Source of the DNA: Ligustrum vulgare
Lineage: Eukaryota > Streptophyta > Magnoliopsida > Lamiales > Oleaceae
Assembly (NCBI GenBank): GCA_963555705.1
Contig: OY743184.1
Span: 24,030,859 to 24,094,858, forward strand
DNA length: 64,000 nucleotides
Direction of reading: 5' to 3'
Below are positions 35,703-47,739 of this stretch, piece after piece (the stretch's first letter is position 1; each line of letters opens with the position of its first letter). The notes beneath the pieces were generated by a model. It was not told the DNA's origin and made no database searches. It saw nothing but the letters and a program-made list of their open reading frames with translations. The position numbers and the translations under genes were made by a program.

Positions 35703-36788
35703 ATAGGAGTAATATTTGAATATATTATAAAACATTATACAAGTCTATGTTCATGTTGTCCTGTCACCCAATACTTCGTGCTCTCAACTGTATTTTCTTC
35801 CACTTTTGCATCTGAAGGACGACCTTGAGTTTATGTTTGTTATTCGACACACTTGATTAGGTAGATTAAATAATAGTAAATAATATATTAAAAGATTATT
35901 CTTTTTTTTTTTTTTTTTAATTTTGATTGGTATAGAGTACAATTCTATTGAGTACTCTAATCTATTTATTATAATTCAATTTATATTTTCAACTAGCCTT
36001 TCATCGGATTCATTTTTTTCCCCCCAAAAAAATCTGACTGGACTTTCATTGTTGTCTCTTTTTGGGATACATTTTTAGATTCTACCATCCAATTAAAACG
36101 TTACAGACAATTAAAACCCATCATGTGGAGTATCATGAAATATAGCAATAATACTCAAAACTTTGATATAAATTGTTAAATGTTGAATAATTACTTTATT
36201 TAAAATTAAAACTGATAAATAGAACTTGGATTATAACTTCACACACAATATGGTTGTGATCATCAAATAAAAATGCCTGCTTGCTATTGATAAATGTGTA
36301 GTTGTATCATGCATGAGGCCAATGCAAGGATGATAGACATTACAATTTTATACAAAATATAAAATATTATTCAATAAATTGTAATTAGTCAACTAGCCTA
36401 CAATTAAAAAGTCCACTTTCAACAAATGAGATTAATGATAGCAAAGAACGGATTCGGTACGTGTTAGCCTGGACCCGTATATGCCCCCACAAAATTTAGT
36501 TCGATTTGTTGGAATATCGAGAAGTACCTCAAGTGACCGGTTGGGTTAAAAGCTAGGCGATCGCCTGCGGATGTTGTTTTATATGATCAATTTTATTATA
36601 ATCAAGCAATCGATTGTAGTTAAATATGGAATATCCAGGATTTTCTCTATTTTTTATTTCTTTTTGTAATATTTTCCTTGTACTAAATAAACGAGATTTG
36701 AGGGAATTGTGTAAATCCCTACTTGCATAAATGAATTGTTACTCTTGGTGAATAACTTAATATACATCTTTATAATATATATAAATTA
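34334..36788. other. AT-rich intergenic DNA
   Basis: About 2.5 kb with no supported gene. It contains an (AT)n run at 35,655-35,699 and several homopolymer tracts. Confidence 0.5.
35655..35699. repeat. (AT)n microsatellite
   Basis: About 22 AT units in intergenic DNA. Confidence 0.95.
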
Positions 36789-37230
36789 AAGTAAGGTACT
36801 TTTCAAAAATATGTTTAGAAACTTTTCTCGCTTAAATTGTCTTTCCTAAAATGAAAGTATTTTAATGAATGTGAATACTTTAATAATTATACTATTATTT
36901 TAGAATAAAAAAATATACAATATTTATGGTAAAAAAAAAAATGCAATATTTATGGGTATCAAATCGAATATCTCAACGAGAACTTCAATTTGAACTTACA
37001 AGTTAGAGTTAACAGTAAACATGTCGTTCTTAAAATCACATCAAAGGTTAAAGGTAAAAAATTTATTTTCTATCTTTTACTTTTTCTCAATATCCCTCTA
37101 TTTCAAAATTATTTTATTTAAGTCATATAATGATATTTATAATTTATTAACTAAATTTAATTTGGTTATATATAATTAATTTCAATTCAAGTTGCTTTTA
37201 TTATCAAATTAAAAGAATCTTTATAATATA

Positions 37231-37513
37231 CCACCTCCGTCCCGTGAAAATAAGCTTGCTTCTATTTTCACATAAATTAAGAAAATATCAATTAATTTAG
37301 TTGGCTATATAAAATTTTCTTACATTTTACTAATATATACATACATTAAATAAAGTAATAAATATAATTATTTTATATTTGTGACAACAATGGATATTAA
37401 ATAAGTGCATATTAAAAAACTTAAAAATATGTTGACTTTCAATAAGGAAAGTGATCTATAATTTGGTAAGGACAAATAAGGAACAGAAGCCAATCTTCCC
37501 AATACGAAGGGAG
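37231..37513. mobile_element. Stowaway-like MITE in repeat unit 1
   Basis: The termini CCTCCGTCCCGTG and the inverted GAAGGGAG match the Tc1/mariner-type Stowaway consensus, with TA at both flanks. The length of about 283 bp is typical. It is non-coding. Confidence 0.75.
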
Positions 37514-37927
37514 TAAAAAGTAAAATATTTTCCAAAAACATATTTTGAAATTTTTTCCGCCGAAACTGTCTTTCCTAAAATAAAAGTATTTCAATGAATG
37601 AGAATACTTTGATAATTATACTATTAGTTTGAAATCAAAAAATATGCAATATATATATCAAATCGAAAATCTCAACGAGAGCTTTAATTTGAACTCATAA
37701 GTTAGAGTGAACTGTAAACATGTCATCTTTAAATCATATTAAAGATTAAAGGTAAAAAATTTATTTTGTACCTTTTACTTTTTCTCAATGTCCTTTTATT
37801 TTAAAATTATTTTATTTAAGTCCTATAATGATATTTATAATTTCTTAACTAAATTTAATTTGGTCATATATAATTAATTTCAATTCGAGTTGATTTTCTT
37901 ATCAAATTAAAAGAATCTTTATAATAT

Positions 37928-38178
37928 CCCTCTCCATCCCGTTAAGATAGGCTTGCTCCTATTTTTTGGAAATATAAATTTTTTTACATTTTACTAATAT
38001 ATTCATACATTAAATAACGTAATAAATATGATTATTTTATATTTTTTGATAACAATGAATATTAAATAAGGGCATATTAGAAAACTTAAAAATATGCTGA
38101 CTTTCAATAAGGAAAGTGGTCAATAATTTGGTATGGACAAATAAATAATAAAAGCCTATTTTCCTAACATGGAAGGAG
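37928..38178. mobile_element. Stowaway-like MITE in repeat unit 2
   Basis: This copy is related to the one at 37,231, with termini CTCTCCATCCCG and GGAAGGAG, and is shortened by internal deletion. It occupies the same place in the repeat unit, so the MITE was present before the unit was duplicated. Confidence 0.72.
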
Positions 38179-38583
38179 TATAAAAGTAAAGTACTTCCCA
38201 AAAACATGTTTTGAAACTTTTTCCGCCTAAACTGTCTTTCCTAAAATAGAAATATTTCAATGAATGTGAATACTGTAATAATTATACTATTAAATTTGAA
38301 ATAAAAAAAAATATGCAATATGTTTTTTCAAATCGAAGATCTCAACGAGAGTTTTAATTTGAACTCATAAGTTAGAGTCAACTGTAAACATGTCATCCTC
38401 AAATCATATCAAAGATTAAAGGTAAAAAAATTATTTTGTATCTTTTACTTTTTCTCAATGTCCCTCTATTTTAAAATTATTTTATTTAAATCCTATAATA
38501 ATATTTCTAATTTCTTAACTAAATTTAATTTGGTCATACATAATTAATTTTAATTCGAGTTGGTTTTCTTATCAAATTAAAAG

Positions 38584-39912
38584 AAATGATAAATATCCGA
38601 ACTTTTATATTGTTTAATTAAGTCCGAATAATTTTTACAACTTCATATTTCGGTCAATTCAGGTTGTTTAATTTATTACATTCATTTACATATAGGACCA
38701 CGTGTATTTAATTTGTAATGTTAAAGTAAATATGAAATGAAATATTTGTTTAATATATTTAAATATCAAACATTATATTAAGATAGTTATTACCAATTTT
38801 AATAGTACTATTCTGTTATTCGGACAGAGATAAATTTATTTTTGATAATCTAAAAATTATATTTTGGAAAGATTACGTCATTATAATCATTAAAATTGAA
38901 TAGTTATGCAAATGGTCATTGAATTATTATTATTATTATTAGTAAGTCATTCGAGTTCTAAACTATTACAATTATAGCAACTTGGTAAAAAAATCGGCCC
39001 CTACTAGGTATTTCTTATTCAAAACTTCATTTTTCTAAAACTCATTTTCAACTAACATTCTATTTATAAAATAATCTACGTATAACTTTAAAAAAAAATT
39101 CAAATTTTTAAAAACTCATTCTCCCAAAATTTACAATTACAAACAACATCATTTGAAATAATGTGTCTCAAACAAGTGCTTAAGTACATATTATCCAAAA
39201 AATCACTATTAAAAAATTCATTTTATATATAATGAGGACTTAAATAAGGACTAAATATATTCAAAAGAGAAAAATGAAATACATAAAAGGAGAGTACGAA
39301 CAGGTATTGATCCATTTTTTCGTCAAATAATCTTTCCTATAATGGTAAGTAATATTAATTAACTATATATTATTAATTTTGGACAAATTTCAGATTTAAA
39401 ATAATCTAATTGAATGCAAATTTTTAAATAGCAGTTTTTTCCAAGTTCACAAGTTTCTTGATCCATCCCCCCCCCCCTCGCCCCAATTAAAATCAATTAC
39501 ATTTTTTTTAAATTCGTAAAAAAATAAAAATAAAAATAAAAATAAAAAAAGCACATAATTATTTTTCTTTAAAAACAGAAAATGAAATAGGAACGTTCAT
39601 CGATTTATTTTTTATTTTCATTCTTTTTTTTAATAAAATTGTGAGCTTATAACACAGATATATCTATTTTTTTGTGTATTACAAATTTGTTTAAATGTCA
39701 TTTCATTCTCTCATTTTAAGCTTTAAATCAATTTAAATTACAATATTTAAAGAAATTTCTTGAAACATTAAACATAGTAACAGTAAAAAATAATTAACAT
39801 ATGTGTAATTTGTACTTTTTTGTGATTAATTATCTTCCTGATTTCTTATTTTTAATTAAATATTTATTTCATATATTAATATATAAATTCGATATATGTA
39901 AATAATAAATGA
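38584..39912. other. AT-rich DNA, possibly Helitron body
   Basis: No gene seen. If the Helitron end at 39,939 is real, part of this stretch belongs to that element, but I could not find its 5' TC terminus. Confidence 0.4.
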
Positions 39913-39939
39913 TCGTGCATTGCACGAGTGTAACACTAG
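39913..39939 (+). mobile_element. Helitron 3' terminus
   Basis: A perfect hairpin TCGTGCATTGCACGA is followed eight bases later by CTAG and then T. This is the same layout as the Helitron end at 17,447, with related sequence, so the two probably belong to one family. The 5' end was not found. Confidence 0.6.
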
Positions 39940-40031
39940 TTAGAATGAATTTATGACTAACATGGATGTTCACGTCAAACAACAATGCCACTTGAACATT
40001 GTTTTAATACATTTTTTTTTTGTAATTATTT

Positions 40032-40925
40032 TATTGTAATAAATTCTAATATACGATCATTTATTAAATTTCATTTGATTTTCTATTTGAAACTCATTAT
40101 AAATAAAATATTTTTTCTCTTCTTTTCAACCATACATTCATCATTAAAATATTATTACTCATAAATACATAAAATATTCACTACTTTTTAAATACGATAA
40201 AACCCCTCTTTGGTACCCATTTTTTTAAAAACAAAATTATTCAACAATCCACCTTAGTCAAGCCTATCATTTTTTACTTTTCAAACATTTTTAACCACAC
40301 ATTCCCTAAAAAATACTATTCAAAACCACAATTTTTTTTCAAAAAAATGGGGGCCTAACACCTACTTAATTTGCTTAAAAGACTGCGAAAAGAGATTGAA
40401 ATCATCCAAGAAGATAGTCATGCCTCATGCGAAGAGAAATTGACCCTTTTTAGGTAAAATGTGCGGTTAAAAATGGAGAGAGAAAATGTGTAGTTAAAAA
40501 GTGGTTTGAGAAATTTTTTATTAATAAATTGATTTAAATATGCCTACCTTTATTAAAACTTAGGAAGATAGGTACAACGGTATTATCATGAATATCAAAC
40601 AAGAAATTGTCGTTTTAAATAATATTTTTGAGAGAATGTGATTAAAAAATGTTTGAAAAGTAAAAAATGGTAGGCTTGACTAAGGTGGATGATTCAGATT
40701 GAATGTTGAATAATTTTGTTTTTCAAAAAATAAGAACCAAACAGGGGCTTATCGTGTTTAAAAACGAGTGAATCTTTTTTATATTTATGTGTAATAATAT
40801 TTTAATGATGAATGTATGATTGAAAAGAAGAGAAAAAATATTTTATTTATAATGGGTCTCAAATAAAAAATCAAATGAAATTTAATAAATGATCGTATAT
40901 TAAAATTTATTACAACGAAATTGAA
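40032..40925. mobile_element. Foldback element with about 310-bp terminal inverted repeats
   Basis: The left arm (about 40,032-40,341) and right arm (about 40,602-40,925) are inverted copies, for example TACGATCATTTATTAAATTTC on the left and its reverse complement near 40,880. Each arm contains a CCCCTNTTTGGT motif. A weaker match (AACATTGTTTTAAT) extends outward to about 39,990 and 41,050, suggesting the whole element was larger. It has no coding capacity. The class could be Mutator-like or hAT foldback; no clean target duplication was found. Confidence 0.82.
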
Positions 40926-41751
40926 GACAAAAATAACACATTACATAAAAGATCACAAATAACAAGATAAATAAAGAGAAGGAAAAAAAACTAAAATTAA
41001 AATGACTTGAAAGACAAAAAATAAAAATAAAAGAAAGAAAATTAAAACAATGTTGTCAGCCACTTTTCACGTGGTTGACAACATTTTGAGCTGCTCATTT
41101 CTCTTCTCCTGCACTTCATGCACAGGAGAACGAGACTATTAAATCAATATTGAAAAAAGTAACTACATCTATAAGCAAATCGATGTTGGGTGAGTTAATT
41201 GTACCCAATTGAAGATAAATGACTAAATATGCAAGCAAATCGAAGTTGGGTGATCCGATTGCTTCTAAGTGATGATTAGCTTCCTAAATGCACTTTTGAT
41301 TAAAGATGAGTGACCCGTAGTACATTTAACTTGAAGAGTAAAGCATAATTTTATTTTAATCGAATTGCACTGGTTGGTCGGCTTGTAAAACTGGCGAACC
41401 GACTTGCTTGCTAAGCAAGATGGGTTTGTTTACTATTATTAAAAGCATGCAAATTATACTTGAAAAATAGAAAATATAAGAAGGAAATGCAAACCGAATA
41501 AACGTGAAACCAAGTTGCTGAAACGGAAGATTGGGGTTAGATTTCGACTTTATTTTCTTAAGATGAATTTGACATGCTCCAGTGCTTGCAGTCGATGTCA
41601 ATCGTCTCCCAAAAGACATAAATATTTCTCTTGCGATATATAAACACTTCGAACAGCAAGAACAATTAAATAGAAAAGTTTTGTACTCTTGGCAAATGAA
41701 GCAGAAATATTAGGGTGTGTTTGAATGTACACATTTTTCCATGAAAAATGT
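40926..41751. other. Intergenic DNA with a short hairpin
   Basis: It includes GTTGTCAGCCAC...GTGGTTGACAAC at about 41,053-41,083, an 11-of-12 inverted repeat with a 7-base loop. The minus-strand frame at 41,356-41,619 resembles no known protein and was not called. Confidence 0.5.
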
Positions 41752-41759
41752 CTTGTCAA

Positions 41760-42157
41760 CAAGGGTGGAACCAGGATTTTTGTTTAGTTTAGGCGAAGGT
41801 CTTCTGACCCCAATTTTTTTTTTTTTTTAAACGAATAGGGCTAAAGCCTCAAGCGTGGGGCAGATGGGGCAGTGTAATCACGATTTTGAATCTCTGTTTT
41901 CACATTTTATGTTTGGAACATGGGGGTGAAAATTAGGTGTAAATTACAAATTTAGTTAAATTAAAATTGAGTCAATTATTTGATCCATTTTAATTGTTCT
42001 TTTAGATTTAATGGACTCTAATGTTTAAAGGGCATACAGAAAAAATCAGTACAGCCAGAATTGATCCATTTCAAAAAATTAAATTAAATTAATTGAGATG
42101 ATCCAAAGTCCATTATAGGCATATACTTGCACTAGACAAGCATTGGATCCGCCCCTG
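41760..42157. mobile_element. hAT-type MITE with 8-bp target duplication
   Basis: The termini CAAGGGTGGAACCA and the inverted CAGGGGCGGATCCA match at 11 of 14 positions. Both ends abut CTTGTCAA (41,752-41,759 and 42,158-42,165), an exact 8-bp target-site duplication typical of hAT elements. It is 398 bp and non-coding. Confidence 0.88.
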
Positions 42158-42165
42158 CTTGTCAA

Positions 42166-42773
42166 GAAAAATATTTTTCTTCCTTGTTGTTTGATAGACA
42201 AATTTTCTATGGAATTCATGTTCCATGTACAACTATATAATGCACACTTTAGACAAAAATAGAGGAAAACATTTTCTCACAAATTGGTGAGAAAGTTTAC
42301 ATAGAATTGGAATATATTTTCCTTTTTTAACTCTATATTGTATCAAACATGACCATGTTTTAGAATGTAAGAATGCAAAATGATAGAGATTGATTTGAAT
42401 GAATGAATTCAGAAATAAGGGGTTCTATAAATACGATGCCAAAGTTGCGGGTCAAGTGTTGCATCTCCTTGAAATATCACTTTGAATAGACACAACTATA
42501 TGTTTATGTTTGTTTTAGTCCGAATAGTTTCAAATTGAACGGACAAGTCCGAAAAGACATAACTCTTTTCAACACACACCTTAAATTTAATTTTGAATTT
42601 CAAATTTTAAAATAAAATTTAAATAAATAATTTCTTATTTGTTTTGTCCAAAAATTAATATAATAATCAAACACGACACACGACCCAATACCTGGACCCA
42701 AGCTCGAGCTCATGCCAAGTCAGTTAACAGTGGCGGTGCACACGTGTGGGGCATCCGAACTCATATCCAAACT
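42166..42773. other. Intergenic DNA
   Basis: AT-rich; no gene or classified repeat seen between the two MITEs. Confidence 0.5.
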
Positions 42774-43180
42774 TAGGGGTGGCAAAATGGGCTTGTCGGC
42801 TCGAAAAAAGCTCGGATTTAGCTCGGCTCGTGACTCGAGCTGAGTTTTTTTTTTTTAGAGACGAACTTTGGCTCTACTCGAGCAAAAAAAAGTGCATTCA
42901 AGAAATTCGATGAGAGCTTGAGCCATGAATTTCGACCATGAGCTCGGCTCAACTTGCTATATATATACATTTTCAATAAAAATTTTATGGATTGCTGTTA
43001 TAAAAATAAAAAAAAATTAAAAGATTGGAACTTGGCTCGGCTCGAGTCGAGCCATATTTTTGGGAACAAAATTTGGCTTGGCTCGGTTCGGGCCAAAAAA
43101 AACTCGATCCTTAAAAGCTCAAGCTCGGCTCGAGCCTTGATCTTTGGCTCGCGAGCCGGCTTGACTCGTTGACATTCCTA
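42774..43180. mobile_element. hAT-type MITE rich in GCTCG motifs
   Basis: The termini are TAGGGGTGGCAAAATG and the inverted TAGGAATGTCAACG. The 8-bp flanks TCCAAACT and TCCAACTT are imperfect duplicates (6 of 8). The body is full of GCTCGGCTCGAGC-like motifs. A related 304-bp copy lies at 52,287-52,590. The ORF spanning 42,954-43,172 is incidental. Confidence 0.72.
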
Positions 43181-44026
43181 TCCAACTTGATGTATATAAT
43201 TTGGTCCAAGTTCTTTCAATTCCCTATGTAAAATTAAGTTCCCGCACTATCTTCTAAATACCAATTTTTCATTTTCAAGTTGTCAACTTCTAGAAAGAAT
43301 TTCTCATTCATCTGGAAACGAATTTTGTGAAATTAAATATACCATAAAAATCTACTCACAAAGTAGAATGTGTTTGATCACTCACCCGTACAAAATGGAT
43401 ATTGGGACCCACCCGAACTTTCTGTCGAACTTGACCCATTTCCTACAGGGTTTTGGGATCGAATCGTAAGTGGAACGGCCAAACCGATTACCTATGAATT
43501 AAACCAGTTTGAAAATATACTGTAGTAACGATAACTATTGATTGAAGATAAGAAATGAATTATTGAAATATACGTTAAGTGCAAATACAGAATTTCAAAC
43601 AACATTTTTCAACTCTTAAAAAATGATTGTCCTCAATGCTGAATTTCAAACTACGAATTATGACGTGGTCTCATGATTTGATTGTTGTGGAACAACAAAA
43701 TAATCTTTTCTACACACAAAATTATTAATTAATTAAACAAATTAGGAGAATCATTCCACTCATTCAACAGTTAAAAAAATATTCAAATTCTCTCTACCAA
43801 CTTATCCGACAAACGGTACAGAATAAAATGGACATTTTTTCTTTTACTCAACCATTATAATTTATAAATCAATTTATAAACAATACATTTATCAAATCAC
43901 TTTTAAATCAAACACACTTTCTTTCTACAATTTTCAACCCCACATTCTACCTTAAAAAAATAAAAAAAGTCGAAAAAGAAAAATATTGGCCGCCGAACAG
44001 TCCTTTAATAAACACTTGAAACTTCT
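43181..44026. other. Intergenic DNA with a MITE right end
   Basis: It contains, near 43,900-44,005, an inverted relative of the MITE-like segment at 10,108 (terminus GGCCGCCGAACAGTCC). It separates the hAT MITE from the 3' end of the host gene. Confidence 0.5.
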
Positions 44027-44034
44027 TTTTATTC
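44027..44034 (-). terminator. Possible polyadenylation signal of the glutaredoxin-like gene
   Basis: On the minus strand GAATAAAAAG lies about 105 bp past the stop codon at 44,139. Plant signals are loose, so this is a candidate only. Confidence 0.4.
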
Positions 44035-44138
44035 GCAATATTGCTTAGTACCACAGAGTTGACATCACCAAACAAGCCACTTATGTACAACAAGCAGGAA
44101 ACAGAAAATGGAAAAATGTTGCTCAACTAACATGAATT

Positions 44139-45569
44139 TTAGTCACAACACAAGGGACATCGTACAAGTCCATTTTCATTGCAATCAGGGCATCGATGAA
44201 AGCCATATTCATGCTGCTCCCTTTCGTCGTATTCTTCCTCAAAATCGCCCTCGTAGTATATTTTACAGCTCCCCGAACATGTTTCACACGGCACGAATCT
44301 AATATCCCCACAAGCTTCGCAAACTCCGATTCTTCCGTCTCCCCTACCGCTGTCCTCCACCAGTTCACAAGTTTCCACCACTTTTCCGAGCTGTCCCTCT
44401 TCGTTCATTTGCCGGATTTCCTCTGCGCCGCCGATATATTTCCGTCCCACAAAAACTCTCGGCAAGCCCCCACGGAACCCATCCCCCAGCAACTCTTTCA
44501 GCTCTCCCTTGAATCCTGAGTGCATTGATACATCCCTCTCATCAATCTTAACACCTAATCCTTTTAGAATCACCCGAACATGGCAGCAATCCTCGTATGT
44601 CTTTCTCACACCTCTTAGGCTTGTGTAGTACACAATCACCTTGTCTGTTTTAACCTGATTCCTGCCGAGAGTTCCATTTGCTTTCTGTTCATGATCTTTT
44701 ACCTCCAAAAACTGACCCTTTCCAGCCAATGCCGCCTGCTTTTCACTGTCCAGTGACTTGAGGTGAAACGGATTGGCCGGAGGAAGATCCTCGAGCGCTT
44801 TCCGAAAAGTGGAAATCACATCAGGATCAAATTCTGAAACTATAGATGTATCATTTGAATTCGAATTCGAGTCATTGTCGGACGACGTTTCATCATTTTC
44901 TCTCACTCTTGGCATAGTTTGATCATTAAGATGAGACAAAACTGGATTATGCGGAATATGGAATGATATACCATTTGAATTTGAATCCGAATCCGAATTC
45001 GAGCCATTGTCTGTCATATCGGGCCACAACGCAGAGGACGATGCTTCGCCGTTTTCTTTTAATCTTGGCGTCCATTGCTCATCAAGACGTGTTGAATTCG
45101 GATTACGTGAAACCTGGAAAGAAAAACTACGAAGATGATGAGGAGGCCTTAGAGGGCCAGAGTCCTCAAGACCTTCCATCAATTCCCAAATATTGATAGT
45201 CTCCGGTTCACCCGGAGGAGTTCTTGTAGGCGTTTTAGCAAACACCTTTGGGATTTTCTCGTCGATCATTTTTGACCAATTTTTTGCCTCGATCATCTCC
45301 ATTTTGAACTCGTCTTTAATCACTTTATGTTTATTGATTTCCCCATTTTCAGTCGGGATCTCATCTTCTATAAAGTGATTCTGACTTGATGGATGATTCC
45401 GATTCAATGCATCAAGCCTCAAAGAACCCAGTGTGGATGAAGTAAGAGCCACCACATGGTGGCTATCTTCTGATTTCCCCGGCGGGCGTCGGGCGTGCAT
45501 TGAGTAGCTCCGACGCACCGGCGCCTGGAAATTCCGGCATAATTTTTTCTTCGAATTTACGCAACCCAT
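44139..45569 (-). CDS. Glutaredoxin-domain, cysteine-rich protein (476 aa)
   Basis: This intronless frame encodes a member of the plant glutaredoxin family with a C-terminal zinc-ribbon-like region. I chose the Met at 45,569, not the upstream in-frame one at 45,596, because MGCVNSKKK is a classic N-myristoylation start and opens the family's conserved N-terminus. Residues 1-60 are basic; about 60-300 is an acidic, Ser/Asn-rich linker. The glutaredoxin fold is at about 309-400: [18 protein letters not shown], then [13 protein letters not shown], the glutathione-binding segment. The usual CPYC active site is replaced by RGVRKTY, so classical redox activity is unlikely. The tail has CxxC pairs at 417/420, 428/431, 460/463 and 471/474 plus Cys435, probably binding zinc. 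It likely acts at membranes; its substrate is unknown. Confidence 0.93.
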   Translation of the reverse strand: MGCVNSKKKLCRNFQAPVRRSYSMHARRPPGKSEDSHHVVALTSSTLGSLRLDALNRNHPSSQNHFIEDEIPTENGEINKHKVIKDEFKMEMIEAKNWSKMIDEKIPKVFAKTPTRTPPGEPETINIWELMEGLEDSGPLRPPHHLRSFSFQVSRNPNSTRLDEQWTPRLKENGEASSSALWPDMTDNGSNSDSDSNSNGISFHIPHNPVLSHLNDQTMPRVRENDETSSDNDSNSNSNDTSIVSEFDPDVISTFRKALEDLPPANPFHLKSLDSEKQAALAGKGQFLEVKDHEQKANGTLGRNQVKTDKVIVYYTSLRGVRKTYEDCCHVRVILKGLGVKIDERDVSMHSGFKGELKELLGDGFRGGLPRVFVGRKYIGGAEEIRQMNEEGQLGKVVETCELVEDSGRGDGRIGVCEACGDIRFVPCETCSGSCKIYYEGDFEEEYDEREQHEYGFHRCPDCNENGLVRCPLCCD

Positions 45570-46310
45570 TAATAGAGAAAATAAACCCAAAATCAAGAAA
45601 TGGATCTTTATATCAAAATAATCAGATTATTGAGGAACTGAAAAATAATATATATATGTTTTCCGCAAAACGGATACAAAGAACATTCTCAGATGAATGA
45701 CCTGGAAGTGCAATGGATTAGGCAGAGATTCCAAGAACTTAAATAATCAATATCGAGGAATAAAAATCATAAAAAAATGGTAAAACTGAATCAACTGGGA
45801 TGAATTGCAAAAAAAATGAGAAGGAAGAATATACTAATAAAATAGCATTAGCTAAATAGAATTGATGGAACCGATAACAGAGAGAGAAAATCAAGTGGAT
45901 TTTTCCCTGCAATTTGCAAAATATGATTCATTCCAAGGAAAACTGATTATTAAACTTCAAATTTCAGACAAAAACACACCAAATTCGAACAGGCGACAAT
46001 GTCTGAGTAAATAGGATCAACATTTTCCAGAAGAAATATAGGACATCTGGATCTATTGCAGGGGAAATCAGGAATTGGAGATTGAAGAACGAGAAAAGTG
46101 GGACTCAAAAGAAAAGGACAAAGAATGAGACCCCGTCAGCAGCTTCTTCTCCCTCTTTCCCAGTTTTCCTTCTCTCTCTGGAAAGACATGAAATGGGGAT
46201 CCAAAAAATGGAGCGGAAAGCAGGAGACCCCTTCAAACAAGGATTAGAATGTGAGGTGCATACCAATTTGGAAGGCGGAACTCTTCTATCCGGAGTAGGA
46301 GTAAATGTTG

Positions 46311-46321
46311 CATATATATAT
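46311..46321 (-). promoter_or_regulatory. Possible TATA box of the glutaredoxin-like gene
   Basis: CATATATATATG on the minus strand lies about 745 bp upstream of the chosen ATG. Downstream of it the mRNA-strand sequence is purine- and CT-rich like a plant 5' leader, with candidate 3' splice sites (TTGCAG|GG at about 45,925 and CTTCCAG|GT at about 45,701), so a leader intron is possible. A closer TATATATAT at about 45,648 is an alternative. Confidence 0.35.
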
Positions 46322-46363
46322 GACCCATCTCAATATAATAATATTAAATTAAATAATCTATAA

Positions 46364-47739
46364 GTTCAAAATTCTGAAAATCAGACATGAAAGAAGAAAT
46401 AAGACCTAAAATTAACGGTCATAGTCGAACAAGTGATCATAAGAAATTTGACATATATTCTTTAGCGCAATCATTACAACAATATTGTTCTAACCAACTT
46501 TGATATACTCACAATAAATATGATAAAGATGTTGACAATTAACTTACCAGCACAATTCTTATTTTTCACACATCACGCGTCATCTTTTAAATCAATAAAC
46601 ACAACATTTCTACATTACCTAATTGTCATATTCATTGTCAATATTATTGTGCAAGTAACAAAATTCTTGTTCTAACTCAAACATACAAAGCTTATACACC
46701 ATCCCATACGTGGGTGAACAGTGTGGCCCACCCACCATTATTCATTAGTCATTCCTTACCTGTCATGTGGTGAGTGGATTTCATACCCTGATTATTACAA
46801 TTTAGTAATTAATTTATAAATAACACAATTTTCTAACATTTTTTAATCACAAACATTTCTTTTTCCATTATTCAATCATTCATTTAACCTCAAAAACATA
46901 GATAAACAAATTTATAATTATTGTAGCGTTATCAAACTGAGTCTTAAATCTGTCCAGTACTCTTAGGGTGTGTTTGATTAGATACATTTTTCATGAAAAT
47001 ATCAAATCAAATAATTTTATTTTCTTTCTTATGTGTTGGATACAATCATGTGATTGTATATTTTAGAACTTTTTTTTTTTTTTTTGGGAAAAAAAATTGA
47101 TGGCAGGAGGTTGGGAAATTTATTTGGAAAGAAAAAATCTTCCTTTTCCATGACCAATCTAACAAAGACTTTTACATTCTTTTAAATTAAATGATTTTTT
47201 ATTTACCATTTTTATAGGTCTCATTTCCGTTCTTAATTTTCCGTAACAATTGGCACTATGATGGAGTACAAAAAGTAATATTTATTTGTTTTTCTTTAAT
47301 GATAAGCTTAAAAAAAAAATGTCGGGAAAGAATTTCGAGTGAAAATGATTCTAATAATTTCTTAAGATTTATAAATAAGGATGTTAACATGTGATGTGGT
47401 TACATTAAGAATTGAGTATACAAGTTCTAGTAGAGATAAATTAATAGAATAGTAATTAGTATAATTCAGTGATGCTGCCAATAGAACAACTTTTTGAAGT
47501 AAAAGAAATTAAAAAATAAATAAGACCATGATACTGAGTTATAGATGACTCGATACTCTGATTCGTTATCGATTTGGATGAATACAATATACAATCCAAT
47601 TTTTGCGGAGAGCGAGTCCGAGGACAAGAAGTGGGGTAAGTGCATGGGGGCAATTATTTCATTTCATGTGAATAATAAATACAGAGATTTATGGCTATCC
47701 ACGTGACGTAGTGGCTTTAATGTGGGCTAAATTAACCTA
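46364..47739. other. Intergenic DNA
   Basis: No gene supported. A TTAGGGTGTGTTTGA motif near 46,967 also occurs near 41,711 and may be the terminus of a further MITE family, but right ends were not convincingly matched. Confidence 0.45.

Larger units (their letters stand above)
36789..38583. repeat. Three-copy tandem repeat of 660-730 bp
   Basis: The anchor GTCTTTCCTAAAA recurs at 36,839, 37,568 and 38,234 (spacings 729 and 666). Each unit runs from a GTA-rich start through CTCAACGAGAG, TTTTACTTTTTCTCAATGTCC and TTTGGTCATA to ATCAAATTAAAAGAA. Units 1 and 2 end with a Stowaway-like MITE; unit 3 stops before it. The copies have diverged by substitutions and small indels. The repeat is non-coding. 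Confidence 0.9.

Noticed and set aside
36520..36570. tRNA-like stretch (GGTTGGGTTAAAAGCTAGGCGATCGCC)
   Set aside because: No cloverleaf with acceptor stem and anticodon arm could be formed; the boxes are not at tRNA spacing.
41356..41619. 87-codon minus-strand frame
   Set aside because: No recognisable domain, no conserved context and AT-rich flanks; likely random.
46082..46363. 93-codon plus-strand frame
   Set aside because: It falls in the probable 5' leader and promoter of the glutaredoxin-like gene on the other strand and has biased basic composition.
46967..47200. Possible MITE starting TTAGGGTGTGTTTGA
   Set aside because: The left terminus recurs near 41,711, but no convincing inverted right end or target duplication was found.
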